From NCBI RefSeq assembly GCF_004000945.1, contig NZ_BIMF01000003.1, positions 62,001 to 126,000 on the forward strand: a stretch of DNA of 64,000 bases, written 5' to 3'. Position 1 is the stretch's first letter. Each line of letters opens with the position of its first letter. Position numbers and translations under genes: made by a program. The stretch comes from Paenibacillus lautus NBRC 15380 (GTDB taxonomy: Bacteria > Bacillota > Bacilli > Paenibacillales > Paenibacillaceae). Under the pieces are notes generated by a model, which worked only from the letters and a program-made list of their open reading frames with translations, made no database searches and was not told the origin of the DNA. Below are positions 25,945-35,074 of this stretch, piece by piece.

Positions 25945-26718
25945 TCATGATTTCCTAGCCGTCACAATCGGTTGATAGAAACCTGATTCCGAAGGCATAT
26001 GCCACCTGATATCGGCAAATCCCGCTTCCTCCAATATTGCACTTAATTCCGTTCTCAATAAAGCTCTATAGGATGTGCTGCTAACTTCAGTCCTCCATGA
26101 ACCGTCAATCTCTTGCATAATAAATTGGTTGGTTATATAGTGATTCCCACCTTCAGCCCAATCCCACACTTGAAAAACGATACGTTTTCCTTTGTCCATG
26201 ACTCTAGGGACGGTTGCACGCTGTTTGTTTTGAATGATGTCGTCATAGTCCCTAATGGACAATACAAGCAAGCCCTTGTTTCCAAGTTTGGCATACAGAT
26301 TGCGGCATGCTTCTCTTAAATCCTCATCAGTCAATAGATGGGGAATCGCATTGTCAGCAGACAGAACAACATCAAATTGCCCAGAGATATCTTGCTCCAG
26401 CGAGCGGAAATCCGCGACGCCAAAATGAACATGAACCCCCAACTTGTCTGCTTCCTTTTTGGCTCGTTCAATGGATTTGGGACTAATATCCGTAGCCGTT
26501 ACGGTAAAATCGTGCTGCGCTAATCCCAAAGCCTGTGTTCCTATCCCACATGATGCATCCAGGATATGAATCGGACCTTCCTGTTCCTCTGCGTATAACG
26601 AACGAATAAACTTATCGAAGAAAGCACCCTGCCATTGAACCGTCTCATGCCAATTCTTAAATATCAAATGATATGTATCCGCTAGCCCATCGTAAAATTC
26701 CAAGCTGGTATCTTTCAA
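25945..26718 (-). CDS. class I SAM-dependent methyltransferase
   Basis: About 257 residues from the TTG at 26718 with GGAGGGG upstream; the ATG at 26745 lacks a site. Motif I LDASCGIGTQALGL, motif II VTATDISPKSI and motif IV FDVVLSADNAIPHL are clear. The C-terminal part (TSYRALLRTELSAILEEAGF) is the usual end. Similar to glycine/sarcosine- or SmtA-type small-molecule methyltransferases, but the acceptor is not known. Confidence 0.86.
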   Translation of the reverse strand: MKDTSLEFYDGLADTYHLIFKNWHETVQWQGAFFDKFIRSLYAEEQEGPIHILDASCGIGTQALGLAQHDFTVTATDISPKSIERAKKEADKLGVHVHFGVADFRSLEQDISGQFDVVLSADNAIPHLLTDEDLREACRNLYAKLGNKGLLVLSIRDYDDIIQNKQRATVPRVMDKGKRIVFQVWDWAEGGNHYITNQFIMQEIDGSWRTEVSSTSYRALLRTELSAILEEAGFADIRWHMPSESGFYQPIVTARKS

Positions 26719-26809
26719 CCTTATCCCCTCCGATTTACGCAGCATGTTAGTATACGGTAATTGTTACGTTCATGTATCTAATGAACCAAGCCGTACCTTA
26801 CCTCATATA

Positions 26810-27628
26810 TCATCCATTATGTTGGTTAGGAATACTCCAAAAATTTTCCGGGTTTCTACTAATTTGTACGCTTTGCTTATCGGGTATTTCCCTCGTCAGT
26901 TCAATAGGAAGAAAGTGCTCCGGTAATAAGGCACCATATTTTTTCTCCAACCGAGCTTCATAATTATATTCACTATCCACAGGGCTATAAAACCAAAACA
27001 TATTTTTGGCCATATAACCTTTGTAAAAAATACTCCAGTCCGTTTCAATCGATTCCCCATTAACCCAAACGGGTAGATTGGAAGAAAGGCGTTCCCGAAA
27101 CTCCTCTAAACTAAGAAGAATACCTCTTTCATCGGTAAGATAACAATTCCACGAACCATCCATGCAGACCCATTTGTTAAGCGTATTTGAAAAAACAAGT
27201 GTTACCACATGGCTATCCAAATCATATGCATCATATGCTCTGCAGTGAACTCTGCGCGAATGGAAACCTAAACTCAAGAATACTTCATTCAATACAGTAG
27301 CAATAACATAGCAATTCATCTGGATGGGCTCTGAATCTGAAAGCGCTAAAACATATAGCGCATCAACGTGTTCTGGCGGCCTTACATTCCCATGCGGAAG
27401 GCGTTCATTCACCCATTGCGTTAGATTTTTAATTTGAGATAGCTCATCTCCCGTCCCTGCTACCTTTTCCAAATGATATTTTTCTCTCAAATGAATCAAA
27501 TTCTCGTGTGAGCTAGATTGATAGCCAAACTCTATACGCTTCTCGTTAACTTCAACTTCGTATTCTGTCAATTGTAAGAGCTTCAGATAATATTCATTAA
27601 ATTCCTTCATATAACCAAACAAGAACAT
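26810..27628 (-). CDS. cytoplasmic transglutaminase-like protein
   Basis: 272 residues; the start is uncertain between the ATG at 27628 and the TTG two codons later, which is better spaced from GAGG. The transglutaminase/papain-like triad is recognisable as C106 (QMNCYVIATVLNEVFLSLGF), H140 (DSHVVTLVF) and D157 (VCMDGSWN). There is no signal peptide, unlike many bacterial transglutaminase-like proteases. The C-terminal ~100 residues have no known motif. Peptidase, amidase or cross-linking activity is possible. Confidence 0.72.
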   Translation of the reverse strand: MFLFGYMKEFNEYYLKLLQLTEYEVEVNEKRIEFGYQSSSHENLIHLREKYHLEKVAGTGDELSQIKNLTQWVNERLPHGNVRPPEHVDALYVLALSDSEPIQMNCYVIATVLNEVFLSLGFHSRRVHCRAYDAYDLDSHVVTLVFSNTLNKWVCMDGSWNCYLTDERGILLSLEEFRERLSSNLPVWVNGESIETDWSIFYKGYMAKNMFWFYSPVDSEYNYEARLEKKYGALLPEHFLPIELTREIPDKQSVQISRNPENFWSIPNQHNG

Positions 27629-27699
27629 CGCCTCATCTCTAAATAGAAAAAATTCCCTTTACCATATCATAGATGATTCGCACCAAAGAAGGAATCAAA

Positions 27700-27723
27700 A
27701 AAACCTCCGAATTAGGAGGTTCT
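27700..27723 (-). terminator. terminator of the phosphotransferase gene at 27848
   Basis: On the minus strand AACCTCC pairs with GGAGGTT around a six-base loop and is followed by seven T. It lies ~125 bases after the stop at 27848. Confidence 0.75.
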
Positions 27724-27847
27724 TTTAGGTGTATACAATTGGATTTAGAGTCCATAGGATATGGGGACTAATACCCTTACAATAAATTTGCCCATTATGC
27801 TGATAATCTCCTTGGATTTCAGAATCCTTAACCAAGCTTCGTCTGAC

Positions 27848-28783
27848 TTAAGGCCCCTTACAAATATGTTCCACACGATGGATGAACTCACATGCAAGTT
27901 CCAATTGTGAACAAGCGAAATCTATATCACCATGACCTAAAACGGCGTAATCGAAGTTACCTAATGTAGACATCAATATGCGTGCGGTCAACGCTAATCC
28001 AAAAGCTTTCCGGTCCGACACAACGTCAGAACGGTTGATCATAAACTGGAGCGTTGGCTCCTGCTCCCCTTTGAATAAAGCCAGGTTTGCCACAAATGAA
28101 GCCAGATCCCAATAACGAGGCATTAAGGATACGTCTTCAAAATCCGTCCAGAGCCAGCCCCTTGGGCTCGGTATTAAATTGTGGGCATGCGCATCCCCGT
28201 GGCTGGGAAATAACTGCTGGGATTCTGAACGCATCACTTGATCTATTTCATAAAATTTGTGGATTAATCGTTGTATCCGATCATCTGGATGATCGCTTAA
28301 TCGCATAACCGATTGTTGAGTCCTGTCCCATGCACCCAGAATAGGGAGTTCTCCGGTATATTGCCCCATGGCAAGGGTCATTGTATTTACCATATTGACC
28401 GCTTCGCTCGGTGAAGGGAATGGAAGTGCTGTATGAGGAACGTACTCCCAGAACGTCATCCAGTGCCCATCCAGCTCAAATGGACCTTCATGCGAGAGAT
28501 ACACAGGCAGCAGCACTGGAACTCCCTCCTTGTGAAGATGAGAAGCTACGCGCAGCTCTTGTTCAAGTTTCTTGCCTATATGGGGATCTGGGTCGGGGGT
28601 AAACGCAGCAACCCGGGCAACGATCGGATGAGGGGCCAAGTGAATGATGATATTTCCACCACGGCTTAAGATCTTTGGCATAACTTCAGTGAGGCCGAAA
28701 TTCGCTGTTGCAGATTGCAAGTGCGAACAAAGCCTATCCATGGCTGTCAAGGCAGCATCTCCTTTGAACGGTATTAGCATCAT
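27848..28783 (-). CDS. APH-family phosphotransferase
   Basis: 311 residues. The catalytic loop SHGDAHAHN (D197, N202) and metal motif TDFEDV (D214) are intact. The usual ATP-anchoring lysine strand reads PIVARVAAF, with Arg where Lys is expected, so nucleotide binding may differ. Relatives are annotated as aminoglycoside, homoserine or choline kinases; no substrate can be assigned. Single gene with its own terminator. Confidence 0.82.
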   Translation of the reverse strand: MMLIPFKGDAALTAMDRLCSHLQSATANFGLTEVMPKILSRGGNIIIHLAPHPIVARVAAFTPDPDPHIGKKLEQELRVASHLHKEGVPVLLPVYLSHEGPFELDGHWMTFWEYVPHTALPFPSPSEAVNMVNTMTLAMGQYTGELPILGAWDRTQQSVMRLSDHPDDRIQRLIHKFYEIDQVMRSESQQLFPSHGDAHAHNLIPSPRGWLWTDFEDVSLMPRYWDLASFVANLALFKGEQEPTLQFMINRSDVVSDRKAFGLALTARILMSTLGNFDYAVLGHGDIDFACSQLELACEFIHRVEHICKGP

Positions 28784-28901
28784 CTTAAAGTTCTCATCGT
28801 CTACTTCATTCTAATACCGCTACGACAATGATTACTGGGGTAACAACCTTCTTCAATCCGTTAAACACCTTTAGGATTTCTATTTCGCTATTCTAATGAG
28901 A

Positions 28902-29447
28902 TTAAATCGTAACTCCCTCTTCCCGATACGGATCCAACAACGCCTCTCTCATCGCTTCATCCGTTTCAATCGAGGCACTGATCTGAATCGGGGTTTGTTC
29001 GACGAGCTTACCGTCCTTATATTTACAGCGATGATCGTAGCAATTCGGATCATATAGGATGAGTTCGAGCGAACCCGGTATATTAGCTGCAATTCCAACA
29101 TTCGCATCGTCCGTTATCCATGTAACGGGTTTCCAATCCAATATGCCTTCAGCTGTCGTGATTGGAGTATGGTGGATGTAATTCTCAGGCACCTCTGCTA
29201 GATATAAATACATACCACCCGTAATAGAACCGTTGACGGACCAAGTCACTACGCCTTTAAAGGTTAGACTGTAGTCTTGTATATGTGTCTCTTCCTCCAG
29301 TTCGCGTAACATTGAGTCTCGCGGGGTTTCGTTCGCCTCCAGCTTGCCTCCCACGCCATTCCAGCATCCCATCCAGGGCGGGGATTTACGATTCAACAAT
29401 AAAACCTCATCACCGCGCCGAACAAAACAAATATTGTATTTGATCAT
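28902..29447 (-). CDS. Nudix hydrolase with C-terminal extension
   Basis: About 181 residues from the ATG at 29447 (GGGGG upstream). The Nudix box is GGKLEANETPRDSMLRELEE followed by ETH, with CWNGVGG before it; this resembles 8-oxo-dGTP diphosphatases such as MTH1/YtkD. The last ~50 residues (YKDGKLVEQTPIQISASIET) extend beyond the domain. It lies ~33 bases after the next Nudix gene and is probably co-transcribed. Confidence 0.86.
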   Translation of the reverse strand: MIKYNICFVRRGDEVLLLNRKSPPWMGCWNGVGGKLEANETPRDSMLRELEEETHIQDYSLTFKGVVTWSVNGSITGGMYLYLAEVPENYIHHTPITTAEGILDWKPVTWITDDANVGIAANIPGSLELILYDPNCYDHRCKYKDGKLVEQTPIQISASIETDEAMREALLDPYREEGVTI

Positions 29448-29480
29448 CCGAAATGAATCCCCCTTCCGCATCGGTTGCTC

Positions 29481-29963
29481 TTATGTTAAGTTTCGGATCT
29501 TCTCTTCGATTGGCTTCTGCCCATCTTCATCCCACACAATGGATATTTCAAAGGTTCCTTCTTCAAAAAACAATGGAAATCTTCGCTTGAACCAAGGCTG
29601 CATGGGCAGGTCCATCACTTCACGTATCGGTACCCATACGAGCTCCCCTTCCGGAGGATCCGCTAACAGTTCCCCTTCAAAAGAGTCAGCTATATAATTA
29701 AACACCATATAACGATAGTTCGTCTTGGGTACGACATATTCATCCAGTCCCTTATATTTCAAGTTGGTTACAATCAATCCGGTTTCCTCAAAAACCTCAC
29801 GAACAGCACCTTCTGATATACTCTCAGGGAAATCCACTTTTCCCCCTGGACCAAGATAACCGGGAAAACCCAGCTTGTCCGGGCGATTCATTAATAACAC
29901 TTTATCATCTTTCCGGATCAGGCACATTGTGTACATACAATAAGTTATAGGGGGTCTAGACAT
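29481..29963 (-). CDS. Nudix hydrolase, MutT/8-oxo-dGTPase-like
   Basis: 160 residues with GGAGG eight bases before the ATG. The Nudix box is GGKVDFPESISEGAVREVFE followed by ETG, after LGFPGYLGPGG; 'MCLIRKDDKVLLMNRPDKLG' is typical of the MutT branch. First of two tandem but clearly different Nudix genes; the overall similarity of the pair suggests a diverged duplication. Confidence 0.87.
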   Translation of the reverse strand: MSRPPITYCMYTMCLIRKDDKVLLMNRPDKLGFPGYLGPGGKVDFPESISEGAVREVFEETGLIVTNLKYKGLDEYVVPKTNYRYMVFNYIADSFEGELLADPPEGELVWVPIREVMDLPMQPWFKRRFPLFFEEGTFEISIVWDEDGQKPIEEKIRNLT

Positions 29964-30034
29964 TCATTTTTCCTCCGTCCTGCAGCTGTAAGCTTGCGTT
30001 AGACATAACGACCTCTCTTATAGGTGTATAGCTG

Positions 30035-30607
30035 CTACCCCCTCGAATACAAGAGTGCTCCGCCAGACCCCAGAATAACGAAATGTTGACCAGACGGCGA
30101 AAAACCACTTTTTATTTCCCCATCCAGCCGATTCAAATCGATCATCACGGCGTGTTTGAGATATTCATAGTTAGGGACAAACACCTGATCCAAAACTACG
30201 GAAGCCCTTGGCCACCAGGGGTAAATGACTTCCAGCTTCCAGCCATCGTTCGTGATGTGAATCCCGTCCCCAGACTCAAATCCAAAAATAGAAATGTCCT
30301 GTCCGCTCTGCGGAATACGAAAACTCAAGTAGTTATCGCAAATATGATCATCCGTTACATTAGGATCCTGGTCTCTGTGCAGTCGATTCCCGGATCTGGC
30401 CTGTGTAATGCTGTAACCAGAGCTGCTGATCAGAACAAGGTTCTCATCGGCATCCCATCCGCACGCAATACACCCCGCAGCTGGAATGATAACCTCATGA
30501 CTCCAAGGATGTGGTGGTTTCGTAGGTTCTTTGGCTTGTGCCTGGTGCAGCAAATCGATCTCAAACTTCGTTCTGATTTCTTTTTTTGAATGTTTAAAAG
30601 GGTTCAT
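30035..30607 (-). CDS. unknown protein
   Basis: About 190 residues from the ATG at 30607 (GGGAG six bases upstream). I do not recognise it. It has no signal peptide, a GCIACGWDADENLVLISSSG stretch and an end, FSPSGQHFVILGSGGALLY, that look like propeller or beta-sheet blades, plus two Cys close together. Cytoplasmic; function unknown. Confidence 0.65.
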   Translation of the reverse strand: MNPFKHSKKEIRTKFEIDLLHQAQAKEPTKPPHPWSHEVIIPAAGCIACGWDADENLVLISSSGYSITQARSGNRLHRDQDPNVTDDHICDNYLSFRIPQSGQDISIFGFESGDGIHITNDGWKLEVIYPWWPRASVVLDQVFVPNYEYLKHAVMIDLNRLDGEIKSGFSPSGQHFVILGSGGALLYSRG

Positions 30608-30700
30608 ATCATACTCCCACATGGATCTGAATTAAGAACGAATACGCCCATTCCTTCTCTGCTGGTTAGCAAGACAAACCTCGCTCAATAAAAAACAATA

Positions 30701-30853
30701 TCACTGTTTAGGATGATGGTTCATCTCTTGTATTCTTGTGTTAAGCTCATCCAATGAACGCTGCATACGCTCCATCCTTCTCAGAGCGGAATACTGATTG
30801 CTGATAATCCCGGCCAAGCCGACTATCAAAATGAAAACGATGAAAATGATCAT
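30701..30853 (-). CDS. 50-residue membrane protein
   Basis: A short gene. The ATG at 30853 has AAGGATG upstream. The protein is MIIFIVFILIVGLAGIISNQ followed by YSALRRMERMQRSLDELN and a short polar tail: one transmembrane helix, then an amphipathic, probably coiled-coil, charged segment. This layout is typical of small bacterial membrane proteins that bind a partner. No homologue recognised. Confidence 0.7.
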   Translation of the reverse strand: MIIFIVFILIVGLAGIISNQYSALRRMERMQRSLDELNTRIQEMNHHPKQ

Positions 30854-30885
30854 GTATAGTTACATCCTTCCATCCTCTAAGTAAT

Positions 30886-31197
30886 CTAAAAATACTTGTT
30901 ATCAGGTATCATCGAAGCGTGAACCCATTCTTCAAAACTACTAAACATCAAGGTCTTCGGCCATTCCGCCGACTCTTCATGTTTCCAGGTTAAATGCACC
31001 TTCGCATACGTTCTCGGTTCATCTAATAAAGAAAACAAAAAATCATCCCGATCGCATCGTCTTGCGACAGTCTTCACTTGAACTCCGAACAGAATATGCT
31101 CCTTCGAGATTTCCTTATATAATTCTTCCGCGAATCTTTCCGAGGTCTCGGCTTCCCATGGCTCCAAGTAGATGAGGTCTTCAGGTATTGTTGTCAT
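30886..31197 (-). CDS. unknown small protein
   Basis: About 103 residues from the ATG at 31197 (GGAGGTG upstream). No known motif. It is acidic, with 'PWEAETSERFAEELYKEISK' and 'RCDRDDFLFSLLDEPRTYAK'; the pattern of alternating strands and helices is like small Bacillales proteins annotated only as hypothetical. Cytoplasmic. Confidence 0.65.
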   Translation of the reverse strand: MTTIPEDLIYLEPWEAETSERFAEELYKEISKEHILFGVQVKTVARRCDRDDFLFSLLDEPRTYAKVHLTWKHEESAEWPKTLMFSSFEEWVHASMIPDNKYF

Positions 31198-31255
31198 AGC
31201 AGCACCTCCCTTTGTATATCCTTCAATGCAATGCATCCTAATCTCAACTCGACGT

Positions 31256-31714
31256 TTACGAAGACGGATTACTACCTAACTCCTTGCGATGAAGAATAGG
31301 ACTCATATCACTGTGATCGATGTGCAATGTTCCATCAGCTTGTTCTGCCTCATGATTAAATACCAAATACCCTCCAATGATTGCATCACCTGACTCCAGT
31401 ATATATCCCACAATCTGATTGTGCTTCGTTGTTTTTTCTTGCAGAATATACCCTGTTTCGATGACCTCTTTATCCAAAAATGGGGTCATTTCCAAATGAC
31501 CCACTTCTTTAATATCTTTCACATGCGAGTTAAATGATTGTAATGTATGAGCAGCGTATTTTGTTTCGGACGCAAATCTATCAATGCTCCATCCGTAATT
31601 ATCCAAGTAATTAATATGCTGTTCTTTATGAATTTCTACGGCGACCTCATCATCCTCTTTATTACAACCAACAAGGATTACTAGCATTAGAATGAAGAAT
31701 AACTTTAATTTCAA
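31256..31714 (-). CDS. small lipoprotein, unknown
   Basis: About 152 residues from the TTG at 31714, which gives KLKLFFILMLVILVGC, a clear lipobox (Cys17); AAAGG lies nine bases upstream. The rest (KEDDEVAVEIHKEQHINYLD, GYILQEKTTKHNQIVGYILE) has no known domain. Exported and lipid-anchored; function unknown. Confidence 0.72.
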   Translation of the reverse strand: MKLKLFFILMLVILVGCNKEDDEVAVEIHKEQHINYLDNYGWSIDRFASETKYAAHTLQSFNSHVKDIKEVGHLEMTPFLDKEVIETGYILQEKTTKHNQIVGYILESGDAIIGGYLVFNHEAEQADGTLHIDHSDMSPILHRKELGSNPSS

Positions 31715-31812
31715 TTCTCCGGTCCTTTCCTGCAACAGGATTATGTATCCGAATGAGAAGTCTTTACCATGGTTGGGACGGCTTTACCCATTTGTCATCC
31801 TCTTAATTCCTC

Positions 31813-33003
31813 CTATATAAAACGACTACGAGTATCCCATAGGTGTGGGTCCAATTTTACCGCTGGCGTGAAAGTTGTTGTCAATGAGTACCGCCCGCCG
31901 GATTCCGCTGATTGATAGGCACCAAACAGAATCTCGTGCACGTGCAGCTGCTGTTTCGCAGACTGGACGGGCTGTTCACCTGTACGAAGGCAGCGAACAA
32001 AATGGGCAATAACACCCTCATCACGTTGTTCCGTAATTCGACGATATGGCACATAACAGTTATCATTCCCCCGCCAATGGACTGGCTCCGCATCTGGAAT
32101 GGAATCTCCTAATGTGTGAACAACCAAAGGATATCCTCCATCATTCAGAGCTATAGTGCCTTTTCGACCGTAGATCAGTGTATTATTCTGCTTGAAGGAC
32201 ATTCCCCATAACGAGCGAACAACGGCATGTTGCCCGCCTGTGAATTGAAGGATGAGGCTCGCATTATCATCCACATCGCTGTTCACTTTCTTACCATCGC
32301 CAACGAAACGATTGGGAATCAGCGTGTTGACTTCAGCCATCACACTTGTAGCGGGGCCCAACAAACCGATCAGACGGCTAACTGGATAAGCCAGGCAATC
32401 CAATACCGCACCCCCATGCGCTACAGATTTATCATAATACCAGTTATCGCGCCATGGGCCTGGAAGGGAGAGTTGTGCTTCCGCGCCTGTGATTTTTCCA
32501 ATGTACCGCTCATCAATGTAATCAACAGCAGCTAGAAAGACGGGATTCAAGTCAAAAGGCAGGCTCATAAAAATCAGTTCATTCTCCTCTGCCAGCGTAA
32601 CCATACGTTTACAGTCTTCAAATGTGGTCGCCATCGGTTTCTCGTTCAGAACATGCAATCCCCGTTCCAACGCAGCCAACACGGGCTCAGCATGCATGGA
32701 ATGAGGGGTCGTAACCACTACGCCATCCAGATCTTCTTGCTCCATCATGAGTCGATAATCGTCATACCTTCCGGGTATTCCATATGCCGCTGCCTTCTTC
32801 TCCGCATTCTCCAAATGTCTGGAGTATGTTGCTACAATCTGCACACCTTCAAGCATTGCCGCCTGTTCAAAATAACGATTACTGACATGACCGCTGCCGA
32901 TCATGCCAAGCTTAATCTTTTCATGGAAATCACCTGTATCTCTAATTTTTGGGTAATCCCGTAGATGGCACCTCCTGTATGACCGAGTTGTAGTTGGATT
33001 CAT
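31813..33003 (-). CDS. Gfo/Idh/MocA-family oxidoreductase; start may be frameshifted
   Basis: The core (from ~residue 30) has the Rossmann start IKLGMIGSGHVSNRYFE, the EKP motif (NEKPMATTFED) and the C-terminal alpha/beta domain of this NAD(P)-dependent sugar or inositol dehydrogenase family. The natural start is ATG at 32924 with AGGTGATTTCC just upstream, but from there the frame fails: the codon run is ATGAAAAGATTAAG with four A (32918-32921), whereas one more A gives MKKIKLGMIGSG. The open frame instead extends to an ATG at 33003 with an odd N-terminus. Either a real deletion or a sequencing error. Substrate unknown. Confidence 0.82.
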   Translation of the reverse strand: MNPTTTRSYRRCHLRDYPKIRDTGDFHEKIKLGMIGSGHVSNRYFEQAAMLEGVQIVATYSRHLENAEKKAAAYGIPGRYDDYRLMMEQEDLDGVVVTTPHSMHAEPVLAALERGLHVLNEKPMATTFEDCKRMVTLAEENELIFMSLPFDLNPVFLAAVDYIDERYIGKITGAEAQLSLPGPWRDNWYYDKSVAHGGAVLDCLAYPVSRLIGLLGPATSVMAEVNTLIPNRFVGDGKKVNSDVDDNASLILQFTGGQHAVVRSLWGMSFKQNNTLIYGRKGTIALNDGGYPLVVHTLGDSIPDAEPVHWRGNDNCYVPYRRITEQRDEGVIAHFVRCLRTGEQPVQSAKQQLHVHEILFGAYQSAESGGRYSLTTTFTPAVKLDPHLWDTRSRFI

Positions 33004-33018
33004 TAACAGGTATACCTT

Positions 33019-33909
33019 TTATAACCGCAAACACTCGTAAAATGTTTCATTAAACTTGGTCTGATCTTCACTATAATTCTCCGTATATTTGTTCAGCATT
33101 CGAACCCCTACCGCATTGAATTCAGGAATAACTACGCAATGACAGCCGGCGGCTCCGGAAGCATAAAACCATTTTTCTTGAAAATACCATCCAAAAATCC
33201 GGTGTTGATCTTGAGTTTCAGCTCTTAATTGGTTAATCAAACGAAATACTTCAGTAGATAGGAGTTGTTGGTTACGAACAGCTCCTTGCTGTAGATGCAG
33301 ATATCCCCACATCGCCAAATCCTTAGCGCTGGCATACAAATTCCGGTCGTAACCTTCATCGGATTCTATTCGAATGGAAGCATACCCATCCGCAGCTTGA
33401 AAATCACATACCAAACGAGTTTGGGGCACAGACACCCACTCCGAATGGTTCAGCTCCAGTGGTTTAAATACCCGTTCTGTTATTAGTTGCGAGATCGTCT
33501 TGCCTGTTATAACCTTTATTAGTTTTCCTGCGACTTCCTCGCGTTCGATTGGCTGGGGCCCAAAGTATTTTGCATTAGCTTTTGTTGCTAAGTCTCGGAT
33601 GGTTACTCCCTTTAAATCGCTTGTTGGCATATCCTTAATAATATCAGAGACAACCGTATCGATGGAGATGTTCCCTTCTGTAACCGCAATGGCAGTTGCC
33701 ATGCCAACGTATGACTTTCTGATTGAATATAGATTAAACATCGAATTCCCGGTTACCGGCAATGCACCACTCTTAAAATGATGCTGTCCAGAATACCATT
33801 CCGTTACGGCATGACCATCTTGGATGATGAACAAAGCGGAAGCAGAAGCACCATACTTCTCCTGAGAGGCTTGTGTATATGAAACTAGTTTCTGGAACGG
33901 ATTGCTCAT
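33019..33909 (-). CDS. serine hydrolase of the beta-lactamase (class C/PBP) fold, catalytic segment reduced
   Basis: About 296 residues from the ATG at 33909 (AAAGGGGG upstream). The nucleophile motif is YSIRKSYVG (SxxK) and the family features 'ITERVFKPLELNHSEWV' and 'WYFQEKWFYASGAAGCH' are seen. The region that should contain the YxN motif and preceding THTSGL-like loop reads DLATKANAKYFGPQPIEREE and is clearly shorter, so the catalytic Tyr appears to be missing. No signal peptide. Probably inactive or altered. Confidence 0.72.
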   Translation of the reverse strand: MSNPFQKLVSYTQASQEKYGASASALFIIQDGHAVTEWYSGQHHFKSGALPVTGNSMFNLYSIRKSYVGMATAIAVTEGNISIDTVVSDIIKDMPTSDLKGVTIRDLATKANAKYFGPQPIEREEVAGKLIKVITGKTISQLITERVFKPLELNHSEWVSVPQTRLVCDFQAADGYASIRIESDEGYDRNLYASAKDLAMWGYLHLQQGAVRNQQLLSTEVFRLINQLRAETQDQHRIFGWYFQEKWFYASGAAGCHCVVIPEFNAVGVRMLNKYTENYSEDQTKFNETFYECLRL

Positions 33910-33934
33910 AAAAAGCCCCCTTTCTAACGACAAA

Positions 33935-33970
33935 ACCCGCCCTGTAGATCTTGCTCTGTTTAGGTCGGGT
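33935..33970 (-). terminator. terminator of the glutamate racemase gene
   Basis: On the minus strand ACCCGACCT pairs with AGGGCGGGT (one mismatch) and is followed by TTTTGTC; it lies ~84 bases after the stop at 34054. Confidence 0.65.
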
Positions 33971-34053
33971 CAAGAGTGTCTTATTATTTTATTTCGTTGC
34001 ATAAATCGATAACCACTGAGGAAGCGCTACAAGCTGGTTCAATCGCCAGTTCT

Positions 34054-34830
34054 CTACCCCTCTATTTCTCTATAAATGCTCAGCGCTTTCTCCATCTTGT
34101 CTGTGTATTCCGTGGATTGGCTAGAATTTAATAGCTTAACATCCTGACTCCCGCTGGAGCTGAGCAGATCATGGTCACTTAATACCTGAATGAGTCTGTT
34201 CACGGTTCCTTTACTGCCATCTATAATGCGAATGTGATCCGGCAGCAGATCCGATAAGATTCTTTTGTAAAAAGGATAGTGGGTGCAGCCCAAGACGATG
34301 GTTCCGTATTCATTCATATCGAAGGATTCGAATTGCTTGGTAAAGTAAGCATTCATGACCTTTTGATCGAAATTTAATGCCTCACAGTGCTCTACCAGCT
34401 CCGGCAGAGGCAGGGAGTCCACGATATGCATGCTATCGACTCGTCGAACCAAATCCCTGTACTTCGATTCCTTTAAGGTCAGCGGCGTGGCAAGCACCAG
34501 GATTCGCTTCCCGCTGGAACGGCTGATTTCGACGGCCGGCTTTACGGCCGGCTCCATCCCGATCACCGGGATCGGATAAGCCTTCCTCAGATCGGAAATC
34601 GCCATGCTTGTAGCCGTGTTGCATGCAACGACGATGGCTTTGACTTCTTCCTTCATGATCGTTTCCATCGCATGATGGATGTAAGATTTCACGTCTTCCT
34701 TGGCTTTGGTACCATATGGCACATGGAGGGTGTCCGCATAAAACAAAAAGTCTTCATTGGGCAGCTCCTTCATAGCCTCCGACAACACGGTTAAACCGCC
34801 TAAACCTGAATCAAAAAAAGCTATTCTCAT
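34054..34830 (-). CDS. murI: glutamate racemase (second-copy, YrpC-type)
   Basis: About 258 residues from the ATG at 34830 (AGGTGA upstream). D7 and S8 in FFDSGLGG, C70 in CNTATS, C182 and H184 in GCTHYP are the catalytic acid/base cysteines and substrate-binding residues, so it should interconvert L- and D-glutamate for peptidoglycan. Its setting among accessory genes and the short, MRIAFFDSGLGG start suggest a second copy of the YrpC kind rather than the housekeeping enzyme, though no other copy is visible here. Confidence 0.93.
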   Translation of the reverse strand: MRIAFFDSGLGGLTVLSEAMKELPNEDFLFYADTLHVPYGTKAKEDVKSYIHHAMETIMKEEVKAIVVACNTATSMAISDLRKAYPIPVIGMEPAVKPAVEISRSSGKRILVLATPLTLKESKYRDLVRRVDSMHIVDSLPLPELVEHCEALNFDQKVMNAYFTKQFESFDMNEYGTIVLGCTHYPFYKRILSDLLPDHIRIIDGSKGTVNRLIQVLSDHDLLSSSGSQDVKLLNSSQSTEYTDKMEKALSIYREIEG

Positions 34831-34966
34831 GTTTTTCACCTATCGTTGTATGTTTTTCTGTCAGCATCATTACATTCATGTCCTTATACATTATACTCCA
34901 CTACCCGAATCCTCGCAGGGCCATCTGTAGGAAGTGAATCGTAATTAGATCAGGTTCAAAATATAG

Positions 34967-35005
34967 AACGACCCAGCCTTATTGTAATCTCAGAGGCCGG
35001 GTCGT
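34967..35005 (-). terminator. terminator of the MidA-like gene at 35075
   Basis: On the minus strand ACGACCCGGCC pairs with GGCTGGGTCGT around a 16-base loop, followed by a T-rich stretch; it is ~70 bases after the stop. Confidence 0.8.
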
Positions 35006-35074
35006 GTGCGTCGTTCCTATGCGATTCTGAGAAGAATACGTAAATTCCTTCGCGGACGTGAAGAAATACGTGTT

